Shown here: one piece after another, positions 51,790 through 61,506 of the stretch
How positions within the stretch are numbered: the first letter of the stretch is position 1
How the letters are laid out: each line of letters begins with the position of its first letter
Assembly (NCBI RefSeq): GCF_002338065.1
Contig: NZ_DDHJ01000004.1
Location: 201,943 to 265,942 of the forward strand
DNA from: Pseudomonas sp. UBA1879
GTDB taxonomy: Bacteria; Pseudomonadota; Gammaproteobacteria; Pseudomonadales; Pseudomonadaceae
Length of the DNA: 64,000 nt
Direction of reading: 5' to 3'
The notes under the pieces: generated by a model
Database searches by the model: none
What the model saw: only the letters and a program-made list of their open reading frames with translations
What the model was told of the DNA's origin: nothing
Made by a program: the position numbers and the translations under genes

Positions 51790-53145
51790 TCATAAGGTGC
51801 CTGCCTTTTTCCAGCTCAAATAGCGACTCACCAATTGCGGCCCCAACTCCCCGGGCCGCACATCCAGCACCGGGATACCGTGGGCCGTCAGCCGCTCGTG
51901 CAGGTTCGCTCTCGCGTTGAGGAAATCCACCGTGCCGCAGTAATCCAGTGCCTGTTGCCAGGTTTGCACAGGAGTGTGTCGGCGTTCATCCAGCACGTCC
52001 TCGCGCAGACTGGCGATCAGCACCCGATGGTGACGGCCAAGCTGCTTGACGGACGCCAGCAATTCCTCGTCGTCCTCGTCTCGCAGATTGGTCACCAGTA
52101 CGACGAGCGCGCGGCGTTTCTGGCGGATCAGCACCTGTCGAATCGCGGCGCTGTAGTCGGCGGGGCGCTGTGTGCTATTGAGGTCGTAGACGTGGTTCAG
52201 TAGATGATTGAGCTGCGCAGCGCCCTTGACCGGTGACAGGTGTCGATCGTCCTCGGCGGCGAAGGTCGACAAACCCACGGCATCACCTTGTCGAAGGGCG
52301 ACGTAGCCCAGCAGCAGGCAAGCGTTGAGGGCATGGTCGAAGTGGGTCAGTTCGCCATCCTGGCTGCGCATGCGCCGACCACAGTCGAGGAGAAAGACGA
52401 TCTGCTGATCGCGCTCCTCCTGGTATTCCCGGGCAATCGGCGTGCGTTGCCGTGCGGTGGCCTTCCAGTCGATCTGACGCAAGCTGTCGCCTTCGCGAAA
52501 TTCTCGCAATTGATTGAATTCGAGGCCCAATCCCCTTCGCTGGCGCTGACGGACACCGATCTGGCTGAGCCAATTGTCCACTGCCAGCAATTGGCCGTTA
52601 TGTAACCGTGCGAAATCCGGGTAAACCCTGGCTGCATTGGTCACGGGGATGTAACGCCGGGACAGCCACAGGCGCAGCGGACTGTGAAGCTGAACTTCAA
52701 TCCGTTCGAAGGTGAAGTGTCCACGACTGGTCGGGCGCAGGCGATAAGTCAGCTGCGCCTTGCGCTGGGGCCGCAGCACCACGTCCTGAGGCAGCGACGC
52801 CACTTCGAACTGATTGCCAAGCCCTTGAGGACCATGATCGAACAGGGTCAACGCCACGCTGCGGCGAAAATCATGCGCCAGCTCGACATGCACATCGCTC
52901 CAACGCCCCAGTGCCAGACTGCCCGGTACCTGACGTTGGAGGCGAGGCGAGGGCAGCCGCCACAGCCAGAACGCATCCAGCGCCAGCAACACGGCGATCC
53001 CGCAAAACAACGCCCAAAACAGCCCGTCGAGTCTGGCGGCAGGGCCACGTCCAAGCGCCTGGAACACACCCAGCAACAGCGCGACAGCTGCCAGAACGGT
53101 CAGCCACCACAACAGGCGCGTGGAAGGCTTAAGCAGTTGTTTCAT
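51790..53145 (-). CDS. DUF58-domain membrane protein (MoxR partner)
   Basis: A 451-aa protein with two N-terminal TM helices (about 12-30 and 38-60), a beta-rich region, and the DUF58 motif region (LEFNQLREFREGDSLRQIDWK, about 207-227) leading into a vWA-like fold with a MIDAS-type sequence IVFLLDCGRRMRS. It overlaps the MoxR ATPase gene by 4 bp. MoxR/DUF58 pairs act as chaperone-like complexes with vWA proteins; the usual transglutaminase partner is not next to it here. Confidence 0.9.
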   Translation of the reverse strand: MKQLLKPSTRLLWWLTVLAAVALLLGVFQALGRGPAARLDGLFWALFCGIAVLLALDAFWLWRLPSPRLQRQVPGSLALGRWSDVHVELAHDFRRSVALTLFDHGPQGLGNQFEVASLPQDVVLRPQRKAQLTYRLRPTSRGHFTFERIEVQLHSPLRLWLSRRYIPVTNAARVYPDFARLHNGQLLAVDNWLSQIGVRQRQRRGLGLEFNQLREFREGDSLRQIDWKATARQRTPIAREYQEERDQQIVFLLDCGRRMRSQDGELTHFDHALNACLLLGYVALRQGDAVGLSTFAAEDDRHLSPVKGAAQLNHLLNHVYDLNSTQRPADYSAAIRQVLIRQKRRALVVLVTNLRDEDDEELLASVKQLGRHHRVLIASLREDVLDERRHTPVQTWQQALDYCGTVDFLNARANLHERLTAHGIPVLDVRPGELGPQLVSRYLSWKKAGTL

Positions 53146-54233
53146 TGGCGCGGGGCCGGAACCTGATCCAGCAGCTGTTTGAGCACCTGATCCACCGAGA
53201 GGCCTTCGATGTCCAGCTCCGGCGACAGCCTGACCCGGTGGCGCATGACGGCCAGCGCACAGCCTTTGATGTCATCGGGAACCACGAACTCGCCGCCACG
53301 CAACAGCGCCCGGGCACGACCGCCGCGGACCAGCGCAATTGACGCCCGCGGGCCCGCGCCCAAGGTCAACCCAGGCCATGTGCGAGTCGCGCGGGCCAGG
53401 CGCACAGCGTAATCGAGCACCTGTTCGTCCACCGGCAACTCGCTGGCGATGCGCTGCAGGGCCTGAACGTCTTTCGCCTGCATCAGCGTGCGCAGTGGCT
53501 GGACGTCGAGCATGTCCGAGCGTGTGGAACGCGTGACCTGGCGCACCATGTCCAGTTCTTGTTCGGCCTGGGGATAATCCATGCGCAGTTTAAGCATGAA
53601 GCGGTCAAGCTCGGCCTCGGGCAAAGGGTAAGTACCTTCCTGTTCGATGGGGTTCTGTGTTGCCAGCACCATGAACGGTTGCGGAACGGGCAGAGGGCGA
53701 CCTTCAAGCGTCACTTGCCTTTCTTGCATCGCCTCCAGCAACGCCGCCTGGGTCTTGGCCGGGGCGCGGTTGATTTCGTCGGCGAGTAGCAGGTGGGTGA
53801 ATAAAGGCCCTTTGCGCAGTTTGAACTGTTCGGTCTGCATGTCGTAAACAGCATGGCCGGTGACATCGCTGGGCATCAGGTCCGGCGTGAACTGGATCCG
53901 GGCGAAATCGCCACCAAAGCAGCGGGCCAGCGCACGTACGAGCAAGGTCTTGCCCAGACCGGGAACCCCTTCAAGCAGCACGTGACCTCCGCCAATAAGC
54001 GCCGTCAGCACGTCATCGATCACCGCATCCTGGCCGATCACGGCTTTCTGCAATTCATGCCGCACCGCCTGCGCGAGATGGATGGCGCGCTGCCGCTGCT
54101 GCACGGTATTGCTGGCGGGAGGCGCAGGCGTGTCCGCGCTGTTGCTCTGGACGTGTTGCGGACTCCCGGGACGCTCGTTGTGTACGGGATCGGTGTCTAC
54201 GCTGCTCGACGATGGTGTCGGATGATCGCTCAT
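53142..54233 (-). CDS. MoxR-type AAA+ ATPase
   Basis: A 363-aa AAA ATPase of the MoxR (RavA/APE2220) group. Walker A is LLEGVPGLGKTLLVRAL, Walker B LLLADEINRAPAKTQAALLE, sensor 1 MVLATQNPIEQEG, and the C-terminal helical lid follows. The N-terminal about 40 residues are Ser/Pro-rich and probably disordered. The start at 54233 is preferred; an in-frame ATG at 54278 would add 15 residues in AT-rich DNA. It is coupled to the DUF58 gene and presumably remodels its complex. Confidence 0.9.
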   Translation of the reverse strand: MSDHPTPSSSSVDTDPVHNERPGSPQHVQSNSADTPAPPASNTVQQRQRAIHLAQAVRHELQKAVIGQDAVIDDVLTALIGGGHVLLEGVPGLGKTLLVRALARCFGGDFARIQFTPDLMPSDVTGHAVYDMQTEQFKLRKGPLFTHLLLADEINRAPAKTQAALLEAMQERQVTLEGRPLPVPQPFMVLATQNPIEQEGTYPLPEAELDRFMLKLRMDYPQAEQELDMVRQVTRSTRSDMLDVQPLRTLMQAKDVQALQRIASELPVDEQVLDYAVRLARATRTWPGLTLGAGPRASIALVRGGRARALLRGGEFVVPDDIKGCALAVMRHRVRLSPELDIEGLSVDQVLKQLLDQVPAPRQ

Positions 54234-54644
54234 GCGTTCCGGAGCCTTGGTAACTGTTAAATCTGTTTTATCTTCCATAAATCAATGGGTTACCTAAATT
54301 AACTATTTTGAGCATTTTTTTAGCGTATTCAGCGACTGAGTGACACTCTGACTTGCTTCACGAAATCGGCCTGTTCGTGATTTTTTTGAAGGTTGTTTGA
54401 TACTCGTTTCCTAGCTTTGACACACCACAATTTTTAGGCATTCCATCGAAGGATCGGATTCAGCTCTCTATGTGCGGTGATTCGATAATGAGTCCGGGAC
54501 AGCTAATGGCCGTTCTCCTTCCCATGCTTACCCTGCTTGGTTCATTGAGGCGTGGCGTGTGGCCATTAATGACATGTAGCATTAGCCCGACGGCCAAACC
54601 ATTCGTGTACTAGGCATCTCAAAAAATCGCAAGGAGGCGTGAAA
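54234..54644. other. AT-rich left edge of a probable defence island
   Basis: This roughly 410-bp non-coding stretch is visibly richer in A and T than the core DNA to its left, and the change continues through the two defence genes. It should hold promoters for the MoxR gene and the defence operon. No gene, tRNA or integrase is seen; direct repeats marking an insertion were not found by eye. Confidence 0.55.
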
Positions 54645-56948
54645 ATGCCAGCAGTTCCAAGGACCCCTGTATCCAGTGAAATCAAGCTCCGATTCATCGA
54701 GCTGTGTCAATTTCGTCGGCTGACCAAAGCTCAACTGGATATCGACCCAAAAACCACAATCTTGGTCGGCGCCAATAACAGCGGAAAGACGTCAATTCTC
54801 GCTGCCTTACGCCATTTTCTCGCAGATGGGTCTCCATTCAGCGCTTTCGACATCAGCCTATCGCAATGGCCAAAGCTAAGAGCACTTGGCAAGACTTGGG
54901 AATCGCTGACTGAGGACCCCTCTACAGTAGCTGGAGAACAGCATCACTGGGAAAATCAGCTCCAGTTGCTTCTCGGGGCCATGCCTACTTTGGACCTTTG
55001 GTTCGACGCTGAGGCCGGCACGTACCATCACGTGGCACCATTTCTCTCTAAATTCAGCTGGAAAGGAGGAGCGGTTGGCGTTCGCCTTAGGCTCGAGCCT
55101 GCCGCCAATATCGATGAAATCAAGCAACTGGCATGGACGTATCACGTTGCTCGTTCACCGATAAAGGATATGGGTGCAGACTCGCTTGCGTGGCCTATCG
55201 ATCTTCTCGATTTCTGGTTGCGAGAACCATCTAAACTTGGCCAAGTTCGTGCTTATAAGCTTGACGCAAAGAATGACCCATTAACAAATTTCTCGGCGTA
55301 TTCGACTCAGACGCTCTCAGGCGCAGTTCCAGTTGAACGTAAGCATCTGTCGAGACTGATTCGGGTTGACTTCGTTGCGGCTCAACGTGGGCTTGGTAGT
55401 GAAGAGGCAGATTCACGATCTGCGTCCGGACCACATCGGGTCGGTATGTTTTCCAACCAGCTCCTCAAGTTTGCTCGACAGCACTTGAACGTGGCGAGCA
55501 CTGGTCATGGCCACCGGGCAGATCTGATAAAGGCTGTCGCCGAGGCACAGAGTGAGCTAGATAAGAAGATTCACGAGGCTATAGCAGGCTCGGTTGAGGA
55601 AGTGAAGGAGCTGGGCTATCCCGGACTGCATGACCCTCAGGAAATCCGCTTTCGGACACGTATTCAAACGGCAGATCTACTCGACCATGGAACTGCTGTC
55701 CAATACAGCATGCATAAGGAGTCGCTTGAAGAGCTTCTGCCGGAGTACTCCATCGGGCTCGGATACCAAAATCTTCAATCCCTTAGCTATCAGTTGGTGT
55801 CTTTCAAAGCAGCCCGGCTTAGGCCTGAAAAAGGATTTCCCGCACCCGTTCATTTGGTAATGATTGAGGAACCAGAAGCTCATCTACATGTGCAAGTTCA
55901 GCGTGTTTTTCCTGGAAAAGCGCACAAACTAATCAGTCCGAATGAAAAGGACGCATCGGGGCTAAAAAGCCAGTTACTCATTAGTACTCATTCCAGCCAT
56001 CTTGCACATGCAGAAAGCTTTGACCGGCTGCGGTACGTACGTCGTGTCGCTAAAAGCGCCGAAACCCCAATGGCGACGACTGAGGTGGTCAACCTCGGAC
56101 AGGTTTTCGGAAGTGACAAAAAGACACGTCAATTCGCTGAGCGCTACTTCCGTGTACAGCACACTGACTTGCTGTTCGCTAACGCAGCGATTTTCGTTGA
56201 GGGCGTTGCAGAGCGCATGCTTGTTCCTCTATTCATCGAGCGCGACTTCAGTACCTTGAACAGTCGGTACGTCTCTTTTCTGGACATCGGGGGAAGTCAC
56301 GCCCACCGGCTCAAACCTCTTGTCGAAAAGCTCCGAATCCCTACCGTGATCATTACTGATATTGACCCTGCTGAGGAGAAAGAAGGAAAGCCGAAGAAAA
56401 ATGGGGATCCGACCCTAAAGCTCGTTGCTGTTGCGAATACCGGACAGGCTGGTTTGCAGTGCGGCAACCAAACCCTTCGTGGATGGCATCCGAAGCTACA
56501 GCAGCTCGATGATTTTAAAGACCCCACTGGTGCACAACTGGTCTGGAAAGAGATTGCAGGTTGCTCTGTGCGATTCGCTTGGCAATTACCTGTAGCAGAA
56601 GCTGGCAACAGTTGGCCTAGCACCTTCGAGGATTCACTCGTTCTTACCAACATTCCTTGGTTCAAGCAGCTATTGGATGAAAAAGTTGATGAGTGTGGCG
56701 GGGAAATCGAACCACCTACTGGGGCACTTGCTGCCGTAGCGAAAAAAGTTGCCAAGGCCGGGAGTGGCCCAGAGCTGTTAGGTTCGCTTCATGACCTAAT
56801 GCATGGTTCATTTAAGAAGGGTGATTTCGCGGCAAGCATTTTCGAGATGATTTCATCAGGAGAGCCTGTTAACTGTCCGAAATACATTGCTGACGCTTTG
56901 AACTGGCTGCAAGGGCAACTGGAGCCAGGTCAGGAGGCTATGGAATGA
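54645..56948 (+). CDS. gajA: OLD-family ATPase-TOPRIM nuclease (GajA-like)
   Basis: A 767-aa overcoming-lysogenization-defect nuclease. The N-terminal ABC-type ATPase has Walker A LVGANNSGKTSILAAL (about 38-53), Walker B HLVMIEEPEAHLHVQVQRVF (about 402-421) and the H-loop LLISTHSSHLAH. The C-terminal TOPRIM part has the Glu in AAIFVEGVAERMLVPLF (about 513-529) and the DxD pair in VIITDIDPAE (about 566-575). In Gabija, GajA is a sequence-sensing DNA nickase activated when phage depletes nucleotides. This one is longer than the roughly 580-aa GajA I recall, with an extra C-terminal region. The start at 54645 has AAGGAGG seven bases before it. Its stop overlaps the helicase start. Confidence 0.78.
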   Translation: MPAVPRTPVSSEIKLRFIELCQFRRLTKAQLDIDPKTTILVGANNSGKTSILAALRHFLADGSPFSAFDISLSQWPKLRALGKTWESLTEDPSTVAGEQHHWENQLQLLLGAMPTLDLWFDAEAGTYHHVAPFLSKFSWKGGAVGVRLRLEPAANIDEIKQLAWTYHVARSPIKDMGADSLAWPIDLLDFWLREPSKLGQVRAYKLDAKNDPLTNFSAYSTQTLSGAVPVERKHLSRLIRVDFVAAQRGLGSEEADSRSASGPHRVGMFSNQLLKFARQHLNVASTGHGHRADLIKAVAEAQSELDKKIHEAIAGSVEEVKELGYPGLHDPQEIRFRTRIQTADLLDHGTAVQYSMHKESLEELLPEYSIGLGYQNLQSLSYQLVSFKAARLRPEKGFPAPVHLVMIEEPEAHLHVQVQRVFPGKAHKLISPNEKDASGLKSQLLISTHSSHLAHAESFDRLRYVRRVAKSAETPMATTEVVNLGQVFGSDKKTRQFAERYFRVQHTDLLFANAAIFVEGVAERMLVPLFIERDFSTLNSRYVSFLDIGGSHAHRLKPLVEKLRIPTVIITDIDPAEEKEGKPKKNGDPTLKLVAVANTGQAGLQCGNQTLRGWHPKLQQLDDFKDPTGAQLVWKEIAGCSVRFAWQLPVAEAGNSWPSTFEDSLVLTNIPWFKQLLDEKVDECGGEIEPPTGALAAVAKKVAKAGSGPELLGSLHDLMHGSFKKGDFAASIFEMISSGEPVNCPKYIADALNWLQGQLEPGQEAME

Positions 56949-58909
56949 GTCAGGCACCCATGTTGACTGACAACAACCGCGATGCTGGAGTTGTCGAAGA
57001 AATCTGCGGCTATCTCACCGAGGAGCCTTCGCGTAGTTATTTCTTATTCGCGGGCGCCGGCTCAGGAAAAACACGCACGTTAGTGGAAGTCTTGCGTCGG
57101 ATGACAGGTGTCGTGGGGCATGAGAAAGGCGGTCAGGTAGCTCGACGTCTGCGAATGCATGGACGCTCAATACGCGTGATTACCTATACGAAGAACGCAG
57201 TGTCGGTCATCAAAAGTCGCCTTGGCGACAACGACTTAGTGGGCGTTTCAACGATCCACGCTTTCTGTTGGGAACTCATCAGCGGATTTAATGATGACAT
57301 TCGTGCCGCTCTCATCGCTGTAAAGGAAACACAGCTCGAGAGGGAAACGGCTGAAGCGTTAGCAAAACCTAGAGGAATCACAGCAGCAAAACAGCGCGAC
57401 TTGGACGAGATCAAGGATGACATAGCAGCCTTTAGAACTACGGATGTATTTCTCTATCACCCGGATCGCGAGACGTACGGTCCCGGAGCTCTCGCTCACC
57501 AGCACGTCCTTAGCGCAACTGCATGGCTTCTCAGAAACAGACCTACACTCCAGATCATCCTCAAAGACCGGCATCCGATCGTTCTCATTGATGAGTCACA
57601 AGACACGATGAAGGGGATGCTTGATGCTTTGATGGAGCTTTCAGAGTCGGCTGGGAGTGGGCTAACTCTCGGTTTGCTGGGCGATCACCGGCAACGCATC
57701 TACCAAGACGGTCACGTTGACCTTCCAAGTTTAGTGCCTGCTGAATGGGCGACACCTGAATTGAAGATGAACCATCGCAGTCAGCGCCGAATTGTGACAC
57801 TTATCAACAAAATATGGGGTGCGAAGCTTGAAGGGCGGACTCAGCCAGCAAATGGTGTAGAGCAGCAACATAGAAGTGAAAAGACTGGGGGGATCGTCCG
57901 GATTTTTGTTGGTGACACTTCGCGTTCTCCCGGAGATAAGGTGCTCGGAGAGAACTGGTGCGCAGAACGAATGCTGAAAGCCACTGGTGGGGAGGTTGCC
58001 TGGGGCCAAAACGGATATCAGATGCTTGCTTTGGAGCACAAGCTTGTCGCAACCCGGGGTTCGTTTTTGGATGTGTACGGTGCTATGGCTCTGCTGGATC
58101 CTAACGCAGCTGCGCCTACAGGAAGCGGCGAAAACAAAGGTCCTGCCGCCGTACAATTTCTATTCAATGAATTAGAGCAACTAGGCGCATGCATCGATGT
58201 TCATGGCGTAGTCGATGAATTTAAGGCCACTGAAGTTTTCCGGCGTTTTGGTCGACTTGACGAAATGCCCGAAAATTTCCAAGAGCGGGCAAGCCGAACA
58301 GACGAGATGTTGCAAGCTATTGAGAGTTTCGCCTCTATACGGGCTAACCCCTTGGCAACGATAGGGAACGTGCTTGAACCAGTACTGAGTGCGAATCTGT
58401 TTGACGTTGATCAGCGGCTCAAGGTGGCGCATGCGGACAAGTCGCCACCGCCTTCAGCCCCGGGCAGGGGGGAGGAAGAATCAAAGCATGATCGGATGCG
58501 TCGCGGCTGGTGTGCGCTGTTCGCTTGCCCCTGGAGTCAGCTGCAACAGTACAGTCACTATCTATCAGGGAACTCGTTGTTAGCTACTCACCAAGTCGTT
58601 AAAGGGTCTGAATTCTTGCACGTCATGGTGGTTATGGATGACAAGCTTGCTGGGAGTAACCAAATTTCATACGACAAGATTTTTGGTGGCATGGACCTCG
58701 GTAAGACTGATAGGGAAAACATAGAAAAAGGGAAGGAAACGACAATCGACCGTTCGCTACGCCTCCTTTACGTAACGTGTAGTCGAGCGCAGGAGTCACT
58801 GGCCTTGGTGCTTTGGTCCTCCGATCCTGATGCGGCTTTGGCCCGAATTGAGGCCAGCGGCTGGTTTGGGGAGGGGGAGTTTGAAGCGATTCAAATAAAG
58901 GCTAGCTGA
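56945..58909 (+). CDS. gajB: UvrD/Rep-type superfamily 1 helicase (GajB-like)
   Basis: A 654-aa SF1 helicase with Walker A FAGAGSGKTRTLVEVLR (about 33-49), motif Ia/Ib VITYTKNAVSVIKSRL and GVSTIHAFCWELI, motif II IVLIDESQDT (about 212-221), motif III LGLLGDHRQRIYQ, motif IV LKMNHRSQRRIV, motif V VVKGSEFLHVMVV and motif VI RLLYVTCSRAQESL. Its ATG overlaps the GajA stop. A UvrD-like helicase coupled to a TOPRIM OLD nuclease is the defining arrangement of Gabija. It is larger than the roughly 490-aa GajB I recall, so the pair may be a long-form subtype. Confidence 0.8.
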   Translation: MSQAPMLTDNNRDAGVVEEICGYLTEEPSRSYFLFAGAGSGKTRTLVEVLRRMTGVVGHEKGGQVARRLRMHGRSIRVITYTKNAVSVIKSRLGDNDLVGVSTIHAFCWELISGFNDDIRAALIAVKETQLERETAEALAKPRGITAAKQRDLDEIKDDIAAFRTTDVFLYHPDRETYGPGALAHQHVLSATAWLLRNRPTLQIILKDRHPIVLIDESQDTMKGMLDALMELSESAGSGLTLGLLGDHRQRIYQDGHVDLPSLVPAEWATPELKMNHRSQRRIVTLINKIWGAKLEGRTQPANGVEQQHRSEKTGGIVRIFVGDTSRSPGDKVLGENWCAERMLKATGGEVAWGQNGYQMLALEHKLVATRGSFLDVYGAMALLDPNAAAPTGSGENKGPAAVQFLFNELEQLGACIDVHGVVDEFKATEVFRRFGRLDEMPENFQERASRTDEMLQAIESFASIRANPLATIGNVLEPVLSANLFDVDQRLKVAHADKSPPPSAPGRGEEESKHDRMRRGWCALFACPWSQLQQYSHYLSGNSLLATHQVVKGSEFLHVMVVMDDKLAGSNQISYDKIFGGMDLGKTDRENIEKGKETTIDRSLRLLYVTCSRAQESLALVLWSSDPDAALARIEASGWFGEGEFEAIQIKAS

Positions 58910-59236
58910 AGACGCGACTGCCTTTGGGGTGAGTGCTTCAAAAAATAGGAGAGGAGCTGCTCTGACCACGCTTCAGATAGCTAGTCCTCTAGATGAATAC
59001 TTTTACTGTAAATGCGAATAAGCCATTACACCTAAGGCAAGATAGAGCTGAGATGGCCGGATTTGCGGTCTTGAAGGTCCGCTTTCGACTGAAGATTCAA
59101 CCGGTCGTCCCAAAGCCGGTGGCTCAACAATCACATCATGTCCTAGGCGCTATCTGGTAGATAGGGGGACAATAAAAGGGCCTTGGCAGGAAGAGGGAGG
59201 GAGTAATCTGCCAAGGCCGGAAACTTTGAGATGGGC
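58910..59236. other. Right edge of the defence island with a terminator-like stem
   Basis: This 327-bp stretch has no gene. At 59179-59218, GGCCTTGGCAG and CTGCCAAGGCC form a perfect 11-bp inverted repeat around an 18-base purine-rich loop. On the minus strand TTTTATTG follows it, so it may terminate the short LysR gene transcript as well as shield the helicase mRNA. No direct repeat matching the left edge was found by eye. Confidence 0.55.
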
Positions 59237-59518
59237 TCAGCCCTTCGGGCAAAGCACCGACTCTATCTTGCTTATCGCAGGCATGAGTTCAGCGACGATT
59301 TCTTCAGCTCGGTCGGTCGGAACAATCCCCCATCGACACCGAGTGAATAGCGGATCTTCAAATTGACGACGAAGGCGCACGAGGGACGCGCTCACGGCGG
59401 GTTGACCGACCCGCAGCAACTTCGCTGTTCGTGAAACGTTGCGCTCTTGATAAAGCAGCATGAAGACCACGATCAGGTTCATATCGAAGTTGGCGAAGCG
59501 CTCTTCATTTATGCTCAT
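59237..59518 (-). CDS. LysR-type HTH domain without effector domain
   Basis: A 93-aa protein containing only the N-terminal winged-helix of a LysR/NodD regulator (MNLIVVFMLLYQERNVSRTA ... LGQ/RVGQPAVSASLVRLRRQF ... FTRCRWGIVPTDRAEEI). Intact LysR proteins are about 300 aa, so the effector domain is missing. The gene closes with its own stop and overlaps the monooxygenase gene by 14 bp. It may be a truncated remnant or a deliberate small DNA-binding protein. Its neighbour is an RND pump whose relatives (MexEF-OprN) are controlled by a LysR protein. Confidence 0.7.
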   Translation of the reverse strand: MSINEERFANFDMNLIVVFMLLYQERNVSRTAKLLRVGQPAVSASLVRLRRQFEDPLFTRCRWGIVPTDRAEEIVAELMPAISKIESVLCPKG

Positions 59519-59849
59519 GGCCCCCCCTTGCGAGCATGGATACTGCGTGGCTGGAGTGCTTGTTGAAGAAGCTATTGAACTCAATCCTTCGTACTGCTCG
59601 GCTGGCGAGCAGGTCCATGAATCGTCCCAGCGAGGGATCAGTGAAGTGCCTCTCCATCGCGGCGTATGTGGTCCAGTGGCTGGAGACCACCCACACGTCC
59701 AGATCGATCGTGCAGCGGGATACGAAATAGCTGACGCAGTCGGGATGGGCGCCAAAATCTTCGATAATGTTCTCAAGCCGCACGCCCAGCTCGTAATGGT
59801 GATCAGGCGCGGCCTGGATGTGGATCGTGCTAACCGCCTCTATAAACAT
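59505..59849 (-). CDS. ABM-type (antibiotic biosynthesis monooxygenase-like) protein
   Basis: A 114-aa ferredoxin-like-fold protein: TIHIQAAPDHHYELGVRLEN, then CVSYFVSRCTIDLDVWVVSSHWTT and AAMERHFTDPSLGRFMDL, the usual strand-helix order of ABM-domain oxygenases and stress dimers. The start at 59849 fits; a longer in-frame start at 59948 has no family character. It overlaps the short LysR gene and lies about 220 bp downstream of the efflux genes on the same strand. It could oxidise quinone-like compounds, but this is inference. Confidence 0.75.
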   Translation of the reverse strand: MFIEAVSTIHIQAAPDHHYELGVRLENIIEDFGAHPDCVSYFVSRCTIDLDVWVVSSHWTTYAAMERHFTDPSLGRFMDLLASRAVRRIEFNSFFNKHSSHAVSMLARGGHEHK

Positions 59850-60072
59850 GGGCGTGGTCCTCAGAATTATTTTTGGAATCGAACAGTCTTGATGCCGCTT
59901 AGCGCCTCTTCGGCGATGAAGGGCGTTCTCGTTCCTCGCGTAGATCACGCTGTTGTTCTCGCCGTGATGCCTGCTGCTTTTTGATTCTTCGGATGGCTCT
60001 GGTACGGGGCATAAAAAGCACTCCTGAATTTCAGCCGATCGCCGTCCCTGGCCAATCTGCCGAGAGCGGGTA

Positions 60073-61506
60073 TTAGCGCTGAGAAGTCGTCACGCCGTTT
60101 TCCTTCCAGCCACCGCCAAGCGCCTTGTAAAGCTGCACTTGGCTATCGAGTTGCTGCAGACGATCGGTCAGCAATTGCTGGCGAGCCGAGAACAATTCAC
60201 GCTGGGCGTCGAGCAACGTCAGGTAGTTGTCGACCCCTTCGTCATACCGTTGCTTGGCCATCTCGTAGTACTCCTGACTGGAGCGCACCAGATCACGCTG
60301 AGCCTGGAGCTGGCCGTCGTACGTGCCGAGCGCAGCCAGTCCATCCGCGACTTCTCTAAAGGCGGTCTGGATGCTTTTCTCGTACTTGGCGACACCGATA
60401 TCTTTCTGGATTTCTGCGTAGTCCAGATTCGCGCGTAGCCGCCCCCCGTTGAAGATCGGAATGTTGATCTGCGGCGAAAAGCTCCAGCTACCTGATCCGC
60501 CTTTGAACAGCCCATCAAGTTCTGCACTTGTGGTTCCCGCTGTTGCAGTCAGGCTGATGCTCGGAAAGAACGCTGCTCGGGCTGCGCCGATGTTGGCATT
60601 GGCTGCCAGCAAGTCGTGCTCCGCTGCGCGGATGTCCGGCCGTTGTTGAAGAAGCGTGGCGGGCAAGCCTGCAGGGATATCGGCAAGGACGTCTCTGCCC
60701 AGCGGCGCATCAGTGCTGATCGAGGACGGGAGTTGGGCGCCCAACAGCAATTGCAAGGCGTTAGCGTCCTGGGCGACTTGGCGGGTGTACAAGAACATCT
60801 GTGCCCTTGCGCTATCCACAAGTGTTCGCGCCTGGCGGACGTCCAGTGCCGATGCCGTGCCGGCCAGATGGCTGGCATCAATCAGCGAGAGGCTGTTGCC
60901 ATAGCTGTCTAGCGTGGCTTGCGTAACCTTCAGCAAAGCCTGATCTGTTCGCCAAGTGATGTAGGCCGTTGCGACGTCTGCAATCAAGCCAATCTGAACA
61001 CTGCGCTGCGCCTCTTCTGTCGCCAGATAGTTTTCCAACGCACTGCGCTCAAGGCTGCGAACGCGGCCGAAGACATCCAGTTCATAAGAAGTAATCCCGA
61101 CGTTCAGGCCATATTGGCTTTCGATGCCGGCCTTGCCAGTGGTGGAAAGGTCGGACGGTACGCGTTGCCGGGAGCTGTCAGCGTTCACATCCACCGAAGG
61201 GAACAACTCGGACCGCTGGATCCTGTACTGAGCACGGTAGGCCTGCACATTCAGTGCAGCCTGGCGCAAGTCCCTGTTGTTGATCAGCGCGGTCTCGATC
61301 AGTTGGCTCATTGCCGGGTCGCGAAAGAACTGCTTCCATCCCGGAACTCCGTTGATCTGCGCGGTGCTCCCCTTGGTCTGGTAAGCAGGACCTTGTGGCC
61401 ATTGATCCTGTACAGGCGCCGCAGGTCGGATGTATTCAGGGATCAAAGAGCATCCCTGAAGCCCGAAGCCAACGATCAGCGCAAAGGTGAAGTGGTTCAG
61501 TCTCAT
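60073..61506 (-). CDS. Outer-membrane efflux lipoprotein, OprM/NodT family
   Basis: A 477-aa outer-membrane factor of a tripartite RND pump. The lipobox is VGFGLQGC (Cys19), followed by the family start SLIPEYIRPAAPVQDQWP. Two repeated alpha-helical/beta-barrel halves carry RDLRQAALNVQAYRAQYRI and YDEGVDNYLTLLDAQRELF, the OMF hallmarks. It overlaps the RND permease gene by ATGA (61503-61506). The trimer forms the exit duct for drugs or solvents. Confidence 0.93.
   Translation of the reverse strand: MRLNHFTFALIVGFGLQGCSLIPEYIRPAAPVQDQWPQGPAYQTKGSTAQINGVPGWKQFFRDPAMSQLIETALINNRDLRQAALNVQAYRAQYRIQRSELFPSVDVNADSSRQRVPSDLSTTGKAGIESQYGLNVGITSYELDVFGRVRSLERSALENYLATEEAQRSVQIGLIADVATAYITWRTDQALLKVTQATLDSYGNSLSLIDASHLAGTASALDVRQARTLVDSARAQMFLYTRQVAQDANALQLLLGAQLPSSISTDAPLGRDVLADIPAGLPATLLQQRPDIRAAEHDLLAANANIGAARAAFFPSISLTATAGTTSAELDGLFKGGSGSWSFSPQINIPIFNGGRLRANLDYAEIQKDIGVAKYEKSIQTAFREVADGLAALGTYDGQLQAQRDLVRSSQEYYEMAKQRYDEGVDNYLTLLDAQRELFSARQQLLTDRLQQLDSQVQLYKALGGGWKENGVTTSQR

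Noticed and set aside
54234..59236. Prophage or integrative element carrying the Gabija-like pair
   Set aside because: No integrase, tRNA end or flanking direct repeats were seen; only the composition change supports insertion.
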